Assembly: GCF_016654115.1 (NCBI RefSeq)
Contig: NZ_JAEQAZ010000007.1
Span: forward strand, 52,647 to 116,646
DNA from: Streptomyces sp. MBT53
GTDB lineage: Bacteria; Actinomycetota; Actinomycetes; Streptomycetales; Streptomycetaceae
Direction of reading: 5' to 3'
DNA length: 64,000 bases
Part shown: positions 25,970-33,900 of the stretch, one piece after another
Numbering within the stretch: the first letter of the stretch is position 1
Layout: every line of letters begins with the position of its first letter
Made by a program: the position numbers and the translations under genes
The notes under the pieces: model-generated
The model's database searches: none
What the model saw: only the letters and a program-made list of their open reading frames with translations
Told to the model about the DNA's origin: nothing

Positions 25970-27196
25970 TCAGCGAGAATTGGTGTTCCCCGAGACCGTG
26001 ACGTTGACGGGAAGGCTCCGTACACCGTGCATCAGCAGACCCGGAGACCACTCCAACTCGGCCTCGCCCACGGCCAGTTCTAGACTCTCGACGCGTTCCA
26101 GGAGCGCGGTGACCGCGACCGCGGCCTCCATCCTCGCCAGGGGCGCGCCCAGACAGTGGTGGACACCGTGCCCGAAGGCGACATGGCCGGTCGACCGCCC
26201 GAGACGGAAGGAGTCCGGCTCCTCGAACCGGGCGGGATCGCGGTTCGCCGCGGCGAGCGACACCAGCAGCATGTCGCCCCGGCGCACCGGCACTTCACCG
26301 ATCACCATGTCCTCGGTGGCGAAGCGTTCGGTCGCGGTGAGTACCGGCCCGTCCAGGCGGAGGAACTCCTCGACCGCAGCGGGCACGAGCGCGGGATCGG
26401 CGCGCAGCGCCTCGAAGAGGTCCGGCTGTCGGGCCAGACCGAGGAGGACGGCACCGATGAGGTTGGCGGTCGTCTCGTACCCGGCGATCAGAAGGAGGAA
26501 GGCCATACCGACCAACTCCGGGTCGGTGAGGGCGTCTTCGACGGTGTCGTTGGCCAGCGCGCTCAGCAGGTCAGGGCCGGGCACGGCCCGCTTGCCCGCG
26601 ATCAGCACGGCCAGGTACCCGCTCATCCAGACGTAGGCCTCCTCCCGGTCCGATCCGGCGACCGGGGACACGATCTGCTCCGAGGCCCAGCGGAACCTGT
26701 CCCAGTCGGCCAGCGGCACGCCGAGCAGTTCACAGATCACCGCGATGGGCACACGGACGGCGAACCCGTCGATCAACTCCGGTGCCTCGGCGGCCAGTAC
26801 GGCGTCGGCCAGCTCGTCCGAGATCTCGCGCGTGCGGGGCCGTAGCGCCTCGATCTGCTGGGGTGTGAAGGCGCGGGTCACCAGTTTGCGCAGGCGGGTG
26901 TGGTCGGGCGGGTCCACGGTGAGCATGTAGTCGATGCCGACCTCGTCCCGCACACCGCTCATCAGCCAGCCCGGCTCCAGGCCGGCGCGCTCGCCGCGCT
27001 TGGACACGCGCGGATCGGTGAGGACTTGACGGGCCGCCTGGTAGCCGGTGATCAGCAACTGCGGCGGCGCACCGGCCGGTTCGCAGCGGTGCGCCGCCGC
27101 GGACTCCGTCAACCGCCGCAGCAGCGTGTGCGGATCCGCCTGGAACGCCGCACCTTCCAGCTCCGGCCGCAACGACCCGCTCTCGTTCGTGGTCAT
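25970..27196 (-). CDS. Cytochrome P450
   Basis: 408 residues, a typical bacterial soluble P450. I-helix oxygen-binding motif LLIAGYETTAN, ExxR in the K-helix, and heme-binding loop VAFGHGVHHCLGAPLARMEA with the axial Cys. GGGAGAA lies upstream of ATG 27196. No ferredoxin or reductase gene is adjacent, so redox partners come from elsewhere. The substrate is unknown. It converges on GH36 with a 12-bp gap. Confidence 0.95.
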   Translation of the reverse strand: MTTNESGSLRPELEGAAFQADPHTLLRRLTESAAAHRCEPAGAPPQLLITGYQAARQVLTDPRVSKRGERAGLEPGWLMSGVRDEVGIDYMLTVDPPDHTRLRKLVTRAFTPQQIEALRPRTREISDELADAVLAAEAPELIDGFAVRVPIAVICELLGVPLADWDRFRWASEQIVSPVAGSDREEAYVWMSGYLAVLIAGKRAVPGPDLLSALANDTVEDALTDPELVGMAFLLLIAGYETTANLIGAVLLGLARQPDLFEALRADPALVPAAVEEFLRLDGPVLTATERFATEDMVIGEVPVRRGDMLLVSLAAANRDPARFEEPDSFRLGRSTGHVAFGHGVHHCLGAPLARMEAAVAVTALLERVESLELAVGEAELEWSPGLLMHGVRSLPVNVTVSGNTNSR

Positions 27197-27329
27197 CCGG
27201 GTTCTCCCGCCTGGTTTCTGTGCTCTCGTCGGCGAGCGTCTCGTCGACCGAAGGACTGGAGGGACGTGTCACGGCGTCGGGTGCCGACGGTCGCCGTATG
27301 GCTGCCGCAGGCACCCGACTGCCGTGCTG

Positions 27330-28520
27330 TCACGCGTTGTTGAACCGTGCGGTGACCGTGGCCACGCGCTTGCCCTGGTACGCGGCGGCGGCCCGGGCGG
27401 TGTCGTCGACGGGAAGCGCACCCTGGCCGTTGACGTGGCTGGTGCCGTAGGGGTTGCCGTCGGCGAACTTCACCGGGTCGGTGTAGCCCGGGGTGACGAT
27501 GATGCCGCCGAAGTGGTGCACGGAGTTGTAGAGGGCGAGCAGCGTGGACTCCTGGCCGCCGTGCGCGGTGGCGGTGGCCGTGAAGCCGCTGTAGACCTTG
27601 TCGGCCAGCTTGCCCTGCGCCCACAGCCCGCCGAGCGTGTCGATGAACTGCTTCAACTGGCTGGCGACATTGCCGAACCGGGTGGGGCTGCCGAAGATCA
27701 CCGCGTCCGCCCACTCGATGTCGGCCGGGGTCGCCACCGGTATGTCCTTGGTGGCCGAAGCATGCGCCGACCAGGCGTCGTTGGCGGCGATGGCCTCCTC
27801 GGGGGCGAGCTCGGACACACGCAGGAGCCGTACCTCCGCACCCTCCTTGCGGGCGCCCTCGGCCACCGCCTCGGCCAGCTCGTGCACGGTACCGGTCGAC
27901 GAGTAGTAGATGACTGCGATCTTGGGAGACATGGGAATTTCCTCTCGCTGTGCTGCGTGCTCGACGGCGGTCGCCGCCGTGGCCTCGGCGGCGGGGGCCG
28001 CCGTGCTCGGTTCGGGATGGGCGATGGTGGTCAGGGTGAGCCGCAGCCGGCGGGCAGCGAGGCCCTTCGACGCGGTGAGTCCGTGGCGGTAGCGGTCGAC
28101 GGAGGTCGAGGCCGAGATCCGCAGTGAGCCGTTGTCGACGGACAGGGAGTCCACCGTCAGTTCGACCGGGGCCTGGTGTCCGCGGACGGTGAGGAGCCCC
28201 TTGACGACCCAGGCACCCTCCTCGCCGCGGGCCACCCTGGTCGACTCGAACCTGATCTCGGGGTAGCGCTCCGCGTGGAGGAACGCGGGGGAGCGCACAT
28301 GGTTGTCGCGGCGGGACGTACCCGTGCGGAAGCTGCGCGCTTCGATGACCGCCCGAGCGGTCGAGTGGGTGACCGGCTCCGCGATCGTGACGCGCCCCGA
28401 CTCCACTTGGAACGTGCCACTCACCCGGCCCAGGCCGAACAGGTGCCGCGTGGTGAAGGTGACGGACGACCGCGCGGGATCGATCACGTACGTCCCGGCT
28501 GGGGGCAAGGAGACGCTCAT
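27330..28520 (-). CDS. YceI-domain / WrbA-like flavodoxin fusion
   Basis: One open frame of 396 codons. Residues 1-170 are a YceI lipocalin-like domain (GTYVIDPARSSVTFTTRHLF to LRLTLTTIAHPEP). After an Ala-rich linker, residues 197-396 match WrbA-type NAD(P)H:quinone oxidoreductases (KIAVIYYSSTGTVHELAEAV, FGSPTRFGNVASQLKQFID). Met197 (ATG 27932) is preceded by AGAGGAAATTCCC, a good ribosome site, so a free 200-residue WrbA may also be made. YceI proteins bind isoprenoid quinones and WrbA reduces quinones, which makes the combination functionally plausible. Divergent from a MarR gene. Confidence 0.85.
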   Translation of the reverse strand: MSVSLPPAGTYVIDPARSSVTFTTRHLFGLGRVSGTFQVESGRVTIAEPVTHSTARAVIEARSFRTGTSRRDNHVRSPAFLHAERYPEIRFESTRVARGEEGAWVVKGLLTVRGHQAPVELTVDSLSVDNGSLRISASTSVDRYRHGLTASKGLAARRLRLTLTTIAHPEPSTAAPAAEATAATAVEHAAQREEIPMSPKIAVIYYSSTGTVHELAEAVAEGARKEGAEVRLLRVSELAPEEAIAANDAWSAHASATKDIPVATPADIEWADAVIFGSPTRFGNVASQLKQFIDTLGGLWAQGKLADKVYSGFTATATAHGGQESTLLALYNSVHHFGGIIVTPGYTDPVKFADGNPYGTSHVNGQGALPVDDTARAAAAYQGKRVATVTARFNNA

Positions 28521-28577
28521 GCCCTGCTGGCCTCTCGCTCGTCGTCGCGCGGGCCGTCCCGTTGCGACGCTGTTGCT

Positions 28578-28627
28578 TGCTTGGGCAAGTATCTTCGACC
28601 CATCGGAAATGCTTTGTCAAGCAAGTA
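28578..28627. promoter_or_regulatory. Repeated CAAGTA dyads between the fusion gene and the first MarR gene
   Basis: TGCTTGGGCAAGTA (28578-28591) is a near-perfect dyad (TGCTTG-GG-CAAGTA). A related TTGTCAAGCAAGTA lies at 28614-28627, with CAAGTA 36 bp apart. They sit between divergent genes, where MarR regulators commonly act. A similar CTTGCTTGAGCA precedes the second MarR gene near 30022. Confidence 0.5.
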
Positions 28628-28679
28628 GTTCCTGTGGTTCAGTGGTCTCACCGGGAGCTTCGGCGGGAAGGCGAAGGAC

Positions 28680-29225
28680 ATGGAAACGCCGGAGCAACAG
28701 CACCCCACGAACCCGGTCTCCACTCCGCTGAGCTGTGTCGAGGAACGCCTCTGGCGCTCGCTGCAGAGACTGCTGGTGACGCTGCCCCGGGCGCTCGACG
28801 AGGATCTGCTGCGCTCCACCGGTCTGTCGCTCACCCAGTACACCGTGCTGATGCACCTGTCGGAGGCGGACGACATCGGCCTGCGCATGACCGACCTGGC
28901 CACCGCCACGGGCCTGTCCGCGAGCCGCATCACCCGGCTCGTGGAAGCCCTCCGGGCCGAGGGGCTGGTGGTCAAGCGACCGCACTCGACGGACGCTCGG
29001 GGCAGCATGGCCGTACTCACCGAAGCGGGGTGGCGACGGCTGCGCGGCGCCTACCCGGCGCATCTGGCCAGCGCGCGCCGACGCGTCATCGACCGGCTCG
29101 ACCCGGTCCTGGTCGACCAACTGGCCGAGGAACTGGGGGCGGTGGCCGATCCGCTCCACGCCCGGTGCCGGGCGAGCCACGACTCCCGCGAACAGACGTC
29201 CGCGTACGGCGAAGCAGTCACATGA
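28680..29225 (+). CDS. MarR-family transcriptional regulator (copy 1)
   Basis: 181 residues. Winged HTH with LSLTQYTVLMHLSEADDIGL, the recognition helix region LATATGLSASRITRLVEALR and the wing KRPHSTDARGSMAVLTEAG. Highly similar to the MarR protein at 30049. It probably represses the divergent quinone-type flavoprotein gene and/or the acetoacetate-decarboxylase-like gene behind it, in response to small aromatic or quinone compounds (inference). Confidence 0.92.
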   Translation: METPEQQHPTNPVSTPLSCVEERLWRSLQRLLVTLPRALDEDLLRSTGLSLTQYTVLMHLSEADDIGLRMTDLATATGLSASRITRLVEALRAEGLVVKRPHSTDARGSMAVLTEAGWRRLRGAYPAHLASARRRVIDRLDPVLVDQLAEELGAVADPLHARCRASHDSREQTSAYGEAVT

Positions 29226-29297
29226 CCCAAGCCGGGCCCGCTCCCTCCGGCGAAACATGGTGTCCTTCCGGCCCCACCCACCGCCGAGGAGGCATCC

Positions 29298-30002
29298 ATG
29301 CTCCAGGGCTACACCTACCCGCTGTCACCGCGTGGAGAGGCGGATCTCGCGCCCGCCCCGCCGTGGCGCTACGCCGGTGACATCCTCGGCGTCGAGTTCT
29401 GGGCCGACCCGGCCGCCGCCGAGGCGACACTCCCCGAGGGCTGACACCGGACCCGGACTCCGACGGGCGCGCGGTGGCGCTGTTCACCGACTGGCAGTTC
29501 TCCGCGCGGCACGACGAGTACCTCGACCCGGTGCGCAGCCAGTACCGCGAGTTCATGGTCCTGGTCGACGCGCACCACCGGGACGAGCCGGTCTCGTGGT
29601 GCCCGTACATCTACGTCGACAACGACCTTGCCCTGGCGCGAGGTTGGCTACAGGGCTTCCCGAAGAAACTGGGCGCGGTCCACCAGACGCGCGTCTTCGC
29701 GGCCCCCGGCAACGCCTCGCCGACCCTCGCACCCGGCGGCCCTCTTCGCCCGGCCCACGGTCAACCTCCGGCACTTCCCGAGCCTGTTCGCCGGGTAGTA
29801 CGGCAAACCCGCCGTGCACGAGCTGGTCATGGCCGAGTTCGACGACCGGCGACTCGCCGACGTGTGGACCGGCACCGGAGACATCAGCCTGTTCGCCGCC
29901 CGGGGCGAGGAACTGGCCGACCTGGCTCCCGTGCGTACCGGCGCCGACTTCCGCGCCTCGATGTCCTACAGCGTGCCGGACGTACGGCGACTGGACGGGT
30001 AG
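29298..30002 (+). pseudogene. Acetoacetate decarboxylase-family pseudogene
   Basis: Three reading frames together spell one protein. Frame one: [20 protein letters not shown] to ATLPEG, ended by TGA near 29442 where a one-base loss would account for the shift. Frame two: [20 protein letters not shown] and [20 protein letters not shown] to ASPTLAPG. After an apparent internal deletion, frame three: [16 protein letters not shown], a TAG at 29796-29798 (probably from CAG), then [20 protein letters not shown] to the natural stop at 30002. At least three lesions make it non-functional. It lies between two MarR paralogues. Confidence 0.85.
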
Positions 30003-30021
30003 CGGGCCGCCGTTGAGGTTC

Positions 30022-30040
30022 CTTGCTTGAGCACGCTAAC
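30022..30040 (+). promoter_or_regulatory. TTGCTTGAGCA motif before the second MarR gene
   Basis: CTTGCTTGAGCACGCTAAC ends 8 bp before the ATG of the second MarR gene and shares TTGCTTG with the site at 28575-28590. It may be an autoregulatory half-site overlapping the -10 region. Weak evidence. Confidence 0.3.
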
Positions 30041-30048
30041 CTGCGAGG

Positions 30049-30501
30049 ATGACCGCCGAAGATCCCCTCACCGCGCAGGAAGAGCGCTTCTGGCGCGCGC
30101 TGATGCGTGTCATCGTCGCGCTGCCGCGCTCGCTGGACGACGACCTGCTGCGCGCCACGGGTCTGACGCTCACCGAGTACGTCGTCCTGATGAGCCTGTC
30201 GGAGGCCGAGAACCAGGAACTCCGCATGGCGGACCTGGCCTCGGCCACCGCCCTCTCGGCGAGCCGTATCACCCGTGTCGTGGACGCGCTGCAGAGCCGC
30301 GGCCAGGTCGTCAAACGGCGCTACGAAGGGGACGCCCGGGGGAACGTGGCGACGCTCACCCCGGACGGCATGCAACGGCTCCAGGCCGCGTATCCGGTCC
30401 ACCTCGCCAGTGCCCGCAAGCGGGTCATGGACCATCTGGACGGCCGGTCACTGTCGGCCATGGTGCGGCAGTTCGAGACGGTGGTCGAGAAGTTCGACTG
30501 A
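30049..30501 (+). CDS. MarR-family transcriptional regulator (copy 2)
   Basis: 150 residues. LTLTEYVVLMSLSEAENQEL, LASATALSASRITRVVDALQ and RRYEGDARGNVATLTPDGM align throughout with the first MarR protein 1.4 kb upstream, so the two are local paralogues. GAGG sits almost against the ATG, so initiation may be leaderless or nearly so. It follows the acetoacetate-decarboxylase pseudogene and may have lost a target with that gene's decay. Confidence 0.92.
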   Translation: MTAEDPLTAQEERFWRALMRVIVALPRSLDDDLLRATGLTLTEYVVLMSLSEAENQELRMADLASATALSASRITRVVDALQSRGQVVKRRYEGDARGNVATLTPDGMQRLQAAYPVHLASARKRVMDHLDGRSLSAMVRQFETVVEKFD

Positions 30502-30525
30502 GGGCCGCGGCCCCCAGCGAGTTCC

Positions 30526-31065
30526 TTACGCGGGCCGGACCGCGCCGGTGCGGTGGCGCCGCTCCTCGAACGAGGCGAAGACCGCCGAGACGCCGTAGAC
30601 GAGGCTGAACAGGCCGAAGACCGTGGCGAGGGAGACCGCGCCGATGTCCGGGTGGACGAACAGCGAGAACGCGAACACGATCGCCACCGCGCCGGTCAGC
30701 AGGAACAAGGTGCGTTCCCCCGCCGTCTCGCCGCGCTGGAAGGCCAGTCCGATCTCCATGGCGCCGGTCGTCAGGGCCCACGCGGCGATCCAGATCGTGA
30801 GCGCGAGAGCCGTGATGCCGGGCCAGGCCAGGGCGACCACCCCGCCGGCCAGCGAGAGCAAGGAGAGCAACAGCCAGCCGAGGACCGGTCCAACCCGGTC
30901 ACTGGCGAAGGCACGCGCGGCGTCCGTGGCCGCGATCATGAACGCGTAGACGGCGAACAGGACGACAACGGCGCCGATGGTGATGCCGGGCCAGGCGACG
31001 GAGACCACACCGAGGACGACGGCCAGCAGACCGCGCGAGAGAAGCACGTTGGGTGAACTGAACAT
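30526..31065 (-). CDS. HdeD/DUF308-family membrane protein
   Basis: 179 residues from ATG 31065 (GGAAGG upstream); an in-frame ATG at 31080 is an alternative. Six hydrophobic helices in a repeated pattern (LLSRGLLAVVLGVVSVAWPG, LLSLAGGVVALAWPGITALA, AVAIVFAFSLFVHPDIGAVS) with the WPGIT signature of HdeD-like proteins. These are inner-membrane proteins linked to acid or envelope stress in enterobacteria; the function in actinobacteria is unknown. Transcribed toward the second MarR gene. Confidence 0.85.
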   Translation of the reverse strand: MFSSPNVLLSRGLLAVVLGVVSVAWPGITIGAVVVLFAVYAFMIAATDAARAFASDRVGPVLGWLLLSLLSLAGGVVALAWPGITALALTIWIAAWALTTGAMEIGLAFQRGETAGERTLFLLTGAVAIVFAFSLFVHPDIGAVSLATVFGLFSLVYGVSAVFASFEERRHRTGAVRPA

Positions 31066-31295
31066 GGTCACCTTCCCCATACGAATGTCGCCCCGGTCTT
31101 CGCCCGGGGCCATGGTCCGCCACGAAGGCTAAGGTCGCGCCCCCCGGCCGCGATCTGTCATACGACTGCATCCGCTACTTCCATACCCCCCTGTCGCCAT
31201 GACATGAAGAGGTACAGCCAACTGACCGATGCGCCACCCGAGTTGCGGCGAGAACATCGGCACCCCCTGGCTGCGGCCGCCGACGAGGAGCCGAC

Positions 31296-33752
31296 GTGAG
31301 CACCGTGATCGACACACCGCCTCCCCGGACCGTTCGACGGGCGGTCGATCTGTGGCGGCTGTCGCTGTCCCTGGCCGTACTGCTGGCCGCCGTACTCCTG
31401 GCCGTCGCGACCCGCGACTTCGTCCGCGCCGCACAGCAGGGCCTCCTCGACTCGGCGACCGCCCTCCCCCCGGCCCTCCGGGACGCCCTGGTGGGAACGG
31501 TCCAGGCCGTCGCCCTCCTCGCGCCGGTCGCGGCCGTGGTGGTGTGGTGCGTACGGCGCCGGGCCGACCCGGTGCTACGGGTCCTGCCCGCGGCGGTGCT
31601 CGGCGCACTGGGCGCGTGGTCGCTCACGCACCTGGCGTTGGAGCGGGGGAGACCGGACACCTGGCCGGAGGTGCTGGCCGGCAGGGACGGACTGCTGCGG
31701 GCGACCTGGCCACCGGCCGTGTACCTGGCGGCCTGCGCCGCGGCCGTCGTCGCGGCCGGGCCCTGGCTCGGGGCGCGCCCGCGCCGTGCGCTGTGGGCGC
31801 TGGCCTCCTCCTGTGCCGTGCTGAGCGTGGCCACCGCGGCGATCGTGCCGCTGGACGCCGTCACCGCACTCGCCATGGGCGGCGCGGCGGGATCGGCCGT
31901 ACTCCTGCTGGCCGGTGCTCCCGCCGACCGTCCGGCGGCGCAGGCCGTCGCCGACGCCCTCGCCGCGTCCGGGATCTCGGTCAGCGCGCTCCATGAACTG
32001 CCCGCGAGTGAGCAGCTGCCGGGGGAGGGGACCCTCTACCGGGCCGACACCCCTGCCGGGTCCCGGCTCGCGGTGCGGGTGCTCGCCGCCGAGGACCACA
32101 ACCGCGATCTGTTCCACCGGCTCGCCCGGCGGACACTGCTGCGTCACCCCGCCGACCCGACCGCCCCGACACCACTCGTCGCCGCCGAGCACGAATTGCT
32201 CATGCTGGTCTTCGCGGCCCGCACCGGCGCCCGGGCCGTCGAACCGGTGATGGCCTATCCGGTGGCCGGGGGCGGCGCCCTCGTGGCGACCTCCGCACCG
32301 GACGACGCCCGTGCCCTCTCCGCCCTGCGCGCCGAGGAGTTGACCGACCCGCTCCTCACCGGGGTGTGGAACTCCGTGGCTCGCCTCCAGGAACACCGCC
32401 TGGGACATGGGGAGTTGCGCCCGGAACACGTCCTTGTCGCACCCGACGGCGAGAGCCGGCTCACCGCGTTCGCGCGCGGTCGGCTCAACGCGCCGCCCGA
32501 GGTGCTCGGCAGCGACCTCGCGGAGTTGCTGGCCACGACCGCGATACGGGTCGGCCCGCAGCGCGCCACCGCGTGCGCACTCGCGGGCCTGGGACCGGAG
32601 TTGCTCGCGACCGCGCTGCCGTACCTGCAACCGCTCGCGCTCATGGGACCCGCGCGGAGTGCGGTCGCCCACCACGACCAGGCCCGCGCGCGGGCGGCCC
32701 GGGAGAAGGCCGGCCGGCGGACGCTGCGGGCCGGCGGCCGGCCAAGTCTGCTGCGTGATCTCGCCACTGAGGTCTCAACAGCCACTGGCGCCAAGGAAGT
32801 TCAGCCCGCGCGGCTGGCGCGCTTCACCTGGAAGAGCGTCCTGGGGCTCGCGGGCGCGTTTCTCGTACTCCACCTGGTGCTGCCCCAGTTGGCCAACGCG
32901 CCCGCGGCCGTCGACGCGCTGCGGGACGCCAACTGGTGGTGGGTGCTCGCGGTGTTGCCGATCACCTTCCTCTCGCAGGCGTTCTCGACCTTCCTGCAAC
33001 AGGGAACCATCCCGGAGCGGCTGCCGTTCGGCCCCACCTACCAGGTGCAGTTCGCCAGTTCGTTCCTCAACCGGATCACCCCGAGCAACGTGGGCGGCAT
33101 GGCGCTCAACCTGCGCTACCTCCAGAAGACGGGGATCGAGACCGGAGCCGCCACCGCCTCCGTGGGGCTGCAGAGCCTGGCCGGCGCGCTCTCCAACACC
33201 GTGGTCGCCGCCGTCTTCCTCACCTCGGCGGGACGACGTCACGCCGGAGTACATCTCGACCTGTCCGCCGGCCGCCCCGTGCTGTGGGCCCTCACCCTCG
33301 TGCTCGCCGCCGGCGGACTGCTCGCCTTCACCCCGCCGGGCCGGCGCTTCCTGGGCGACAAGGTGTGGCCGTTCCTGCGGGCGGCCGGTTCGACCGTCGC
33401 GGGGATCGCGACCGAACCCGCCAAGATCGTCGTGGGTACCGTCGGCGCCCTGGGCCTCCCCCTCATCCAGGTCGTCGGCCTCGCCATGAGCCTGCACGCA
33501 CTGGGCGCCGACCTCCCCTTCGTCCAGGTCGGCGCCGCCTACATGGCGGCCCGGCTGATCGCCAACGCGGCTCCCGTGCCCGGCGGCCTCGGGGCGCTGG
33601 AGGCCGGACTCATCGCCGGACTGACGGCCCTCGGCGTCCCGGCAGGGGCGGCCACCTCGGCGGTGCTCCTCTACCGGCTGCTCACCTTCTGGCTGAACGT
33701 CCCGCTGGGCGCCCTGGCCCTGAACGTCGTGCAGCGGCGCGGCTACGTGTGA
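31296..33752 (+). CDS. Kinase-like domain fused to LPG-synthase-type (UPF0104) membrane domain
   Basis: 818 residues from GTG 31296 (GAGGAG upstream). Residues 1-200 are membrane helices. Residues 220-450 resemble a degenerate protein-kinase/phosphotransferase fold (GTLYRADTPAGSRLAVRVLA, with HGELRPEHVLV in the catalytic-loop position; the canonical catalytic Asp is Glu). Residues 500-818 are the AglD/LPG-synthase membrane region (FLNRITPSNVGGMALNLRYL, NAAPVPGGLGALEAGLIAGL). Such proteins act on membrane lipids or glycans; substrate unknown. No MprF-type aminoacyl-transferase domain is present. Confidence 0.8.
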   Translation: MSTVIDTPPPRTVRRAVDLWRLSLSLAVLLAAVLLAVATRDFVRAAQQGLLDSATALPPALRDALVGTVQAVALLAPVAAVVVWCVRRRADPVLRVLPAAVLGALGAWSLTHLALERGRPDTWPEVLAGRDGLLRATWPPAVYLAACAAAVVAAGPWLGARPRRALWALASSCAVLSVATAAIVPLDAVTALAMGGAAGSAVLLLAGAPADRPAAQAVADALAASGISVSALHELPASEQLPGEGTLYRADTPAGSRLAVRVLAAEDHNRDLFHRLARRTLLRHPADPTAPTPLVAAEHELLMLVFAARTGARAVEPVMAYPVAGGGALVATSAPDDARALSALRAEELTDPLLTGVWNSVARLQEHRLGHGELRPEHVLVAPDGESRLTAFARGRLNAPPEVLGSDLAELLATTAIRVGPQRATACALAGLGPELLATALPYLQPLALMGPARSAVAHHDQARARAAREKAGRRTLRAGGRPSLLRDLATEVSTATGAKEVQPARLARFTWKSVLGLAGAFLVLHLVLPQLANAPAAVDALRDANWWWVLAVLPITFLSQAFSTFLQQGTIPERLPFGPTYQVQFASSFLNRITPSNVGGMALNLRYLQKTGIETGAATASVGLQSLAGALSNTVVAAVFLTSAGRRHAGVHLDLSAGRPVLWALTLVLAAGGLLAFTPPGRRFLGDKVWPFLRAAGSTVAGIATEPAKIVVGTVGALGLPLIQVVGLAMSLHALGADLPFVQVGAAYMAARLIANAAPVPGGLGALEAGLIAGLTALGVPAGAATSAVLLYRLLTFWLNVPLGALALNVVQRRGYV

Positions 33753-33900
33753 GGGGCCGGGCCGTCGTACGGTGGACGAGCGGGCGGGTGCCGCAGCCGT
33801 ACAGTTCCGGGCGCGGTCGGATGACTCAAGCCCCGCTGCCGGGGAGAACCCTACGATCCCGCTGAGAAGACATGAGGTGTCCTGGACGGCTGGAGGGCAC

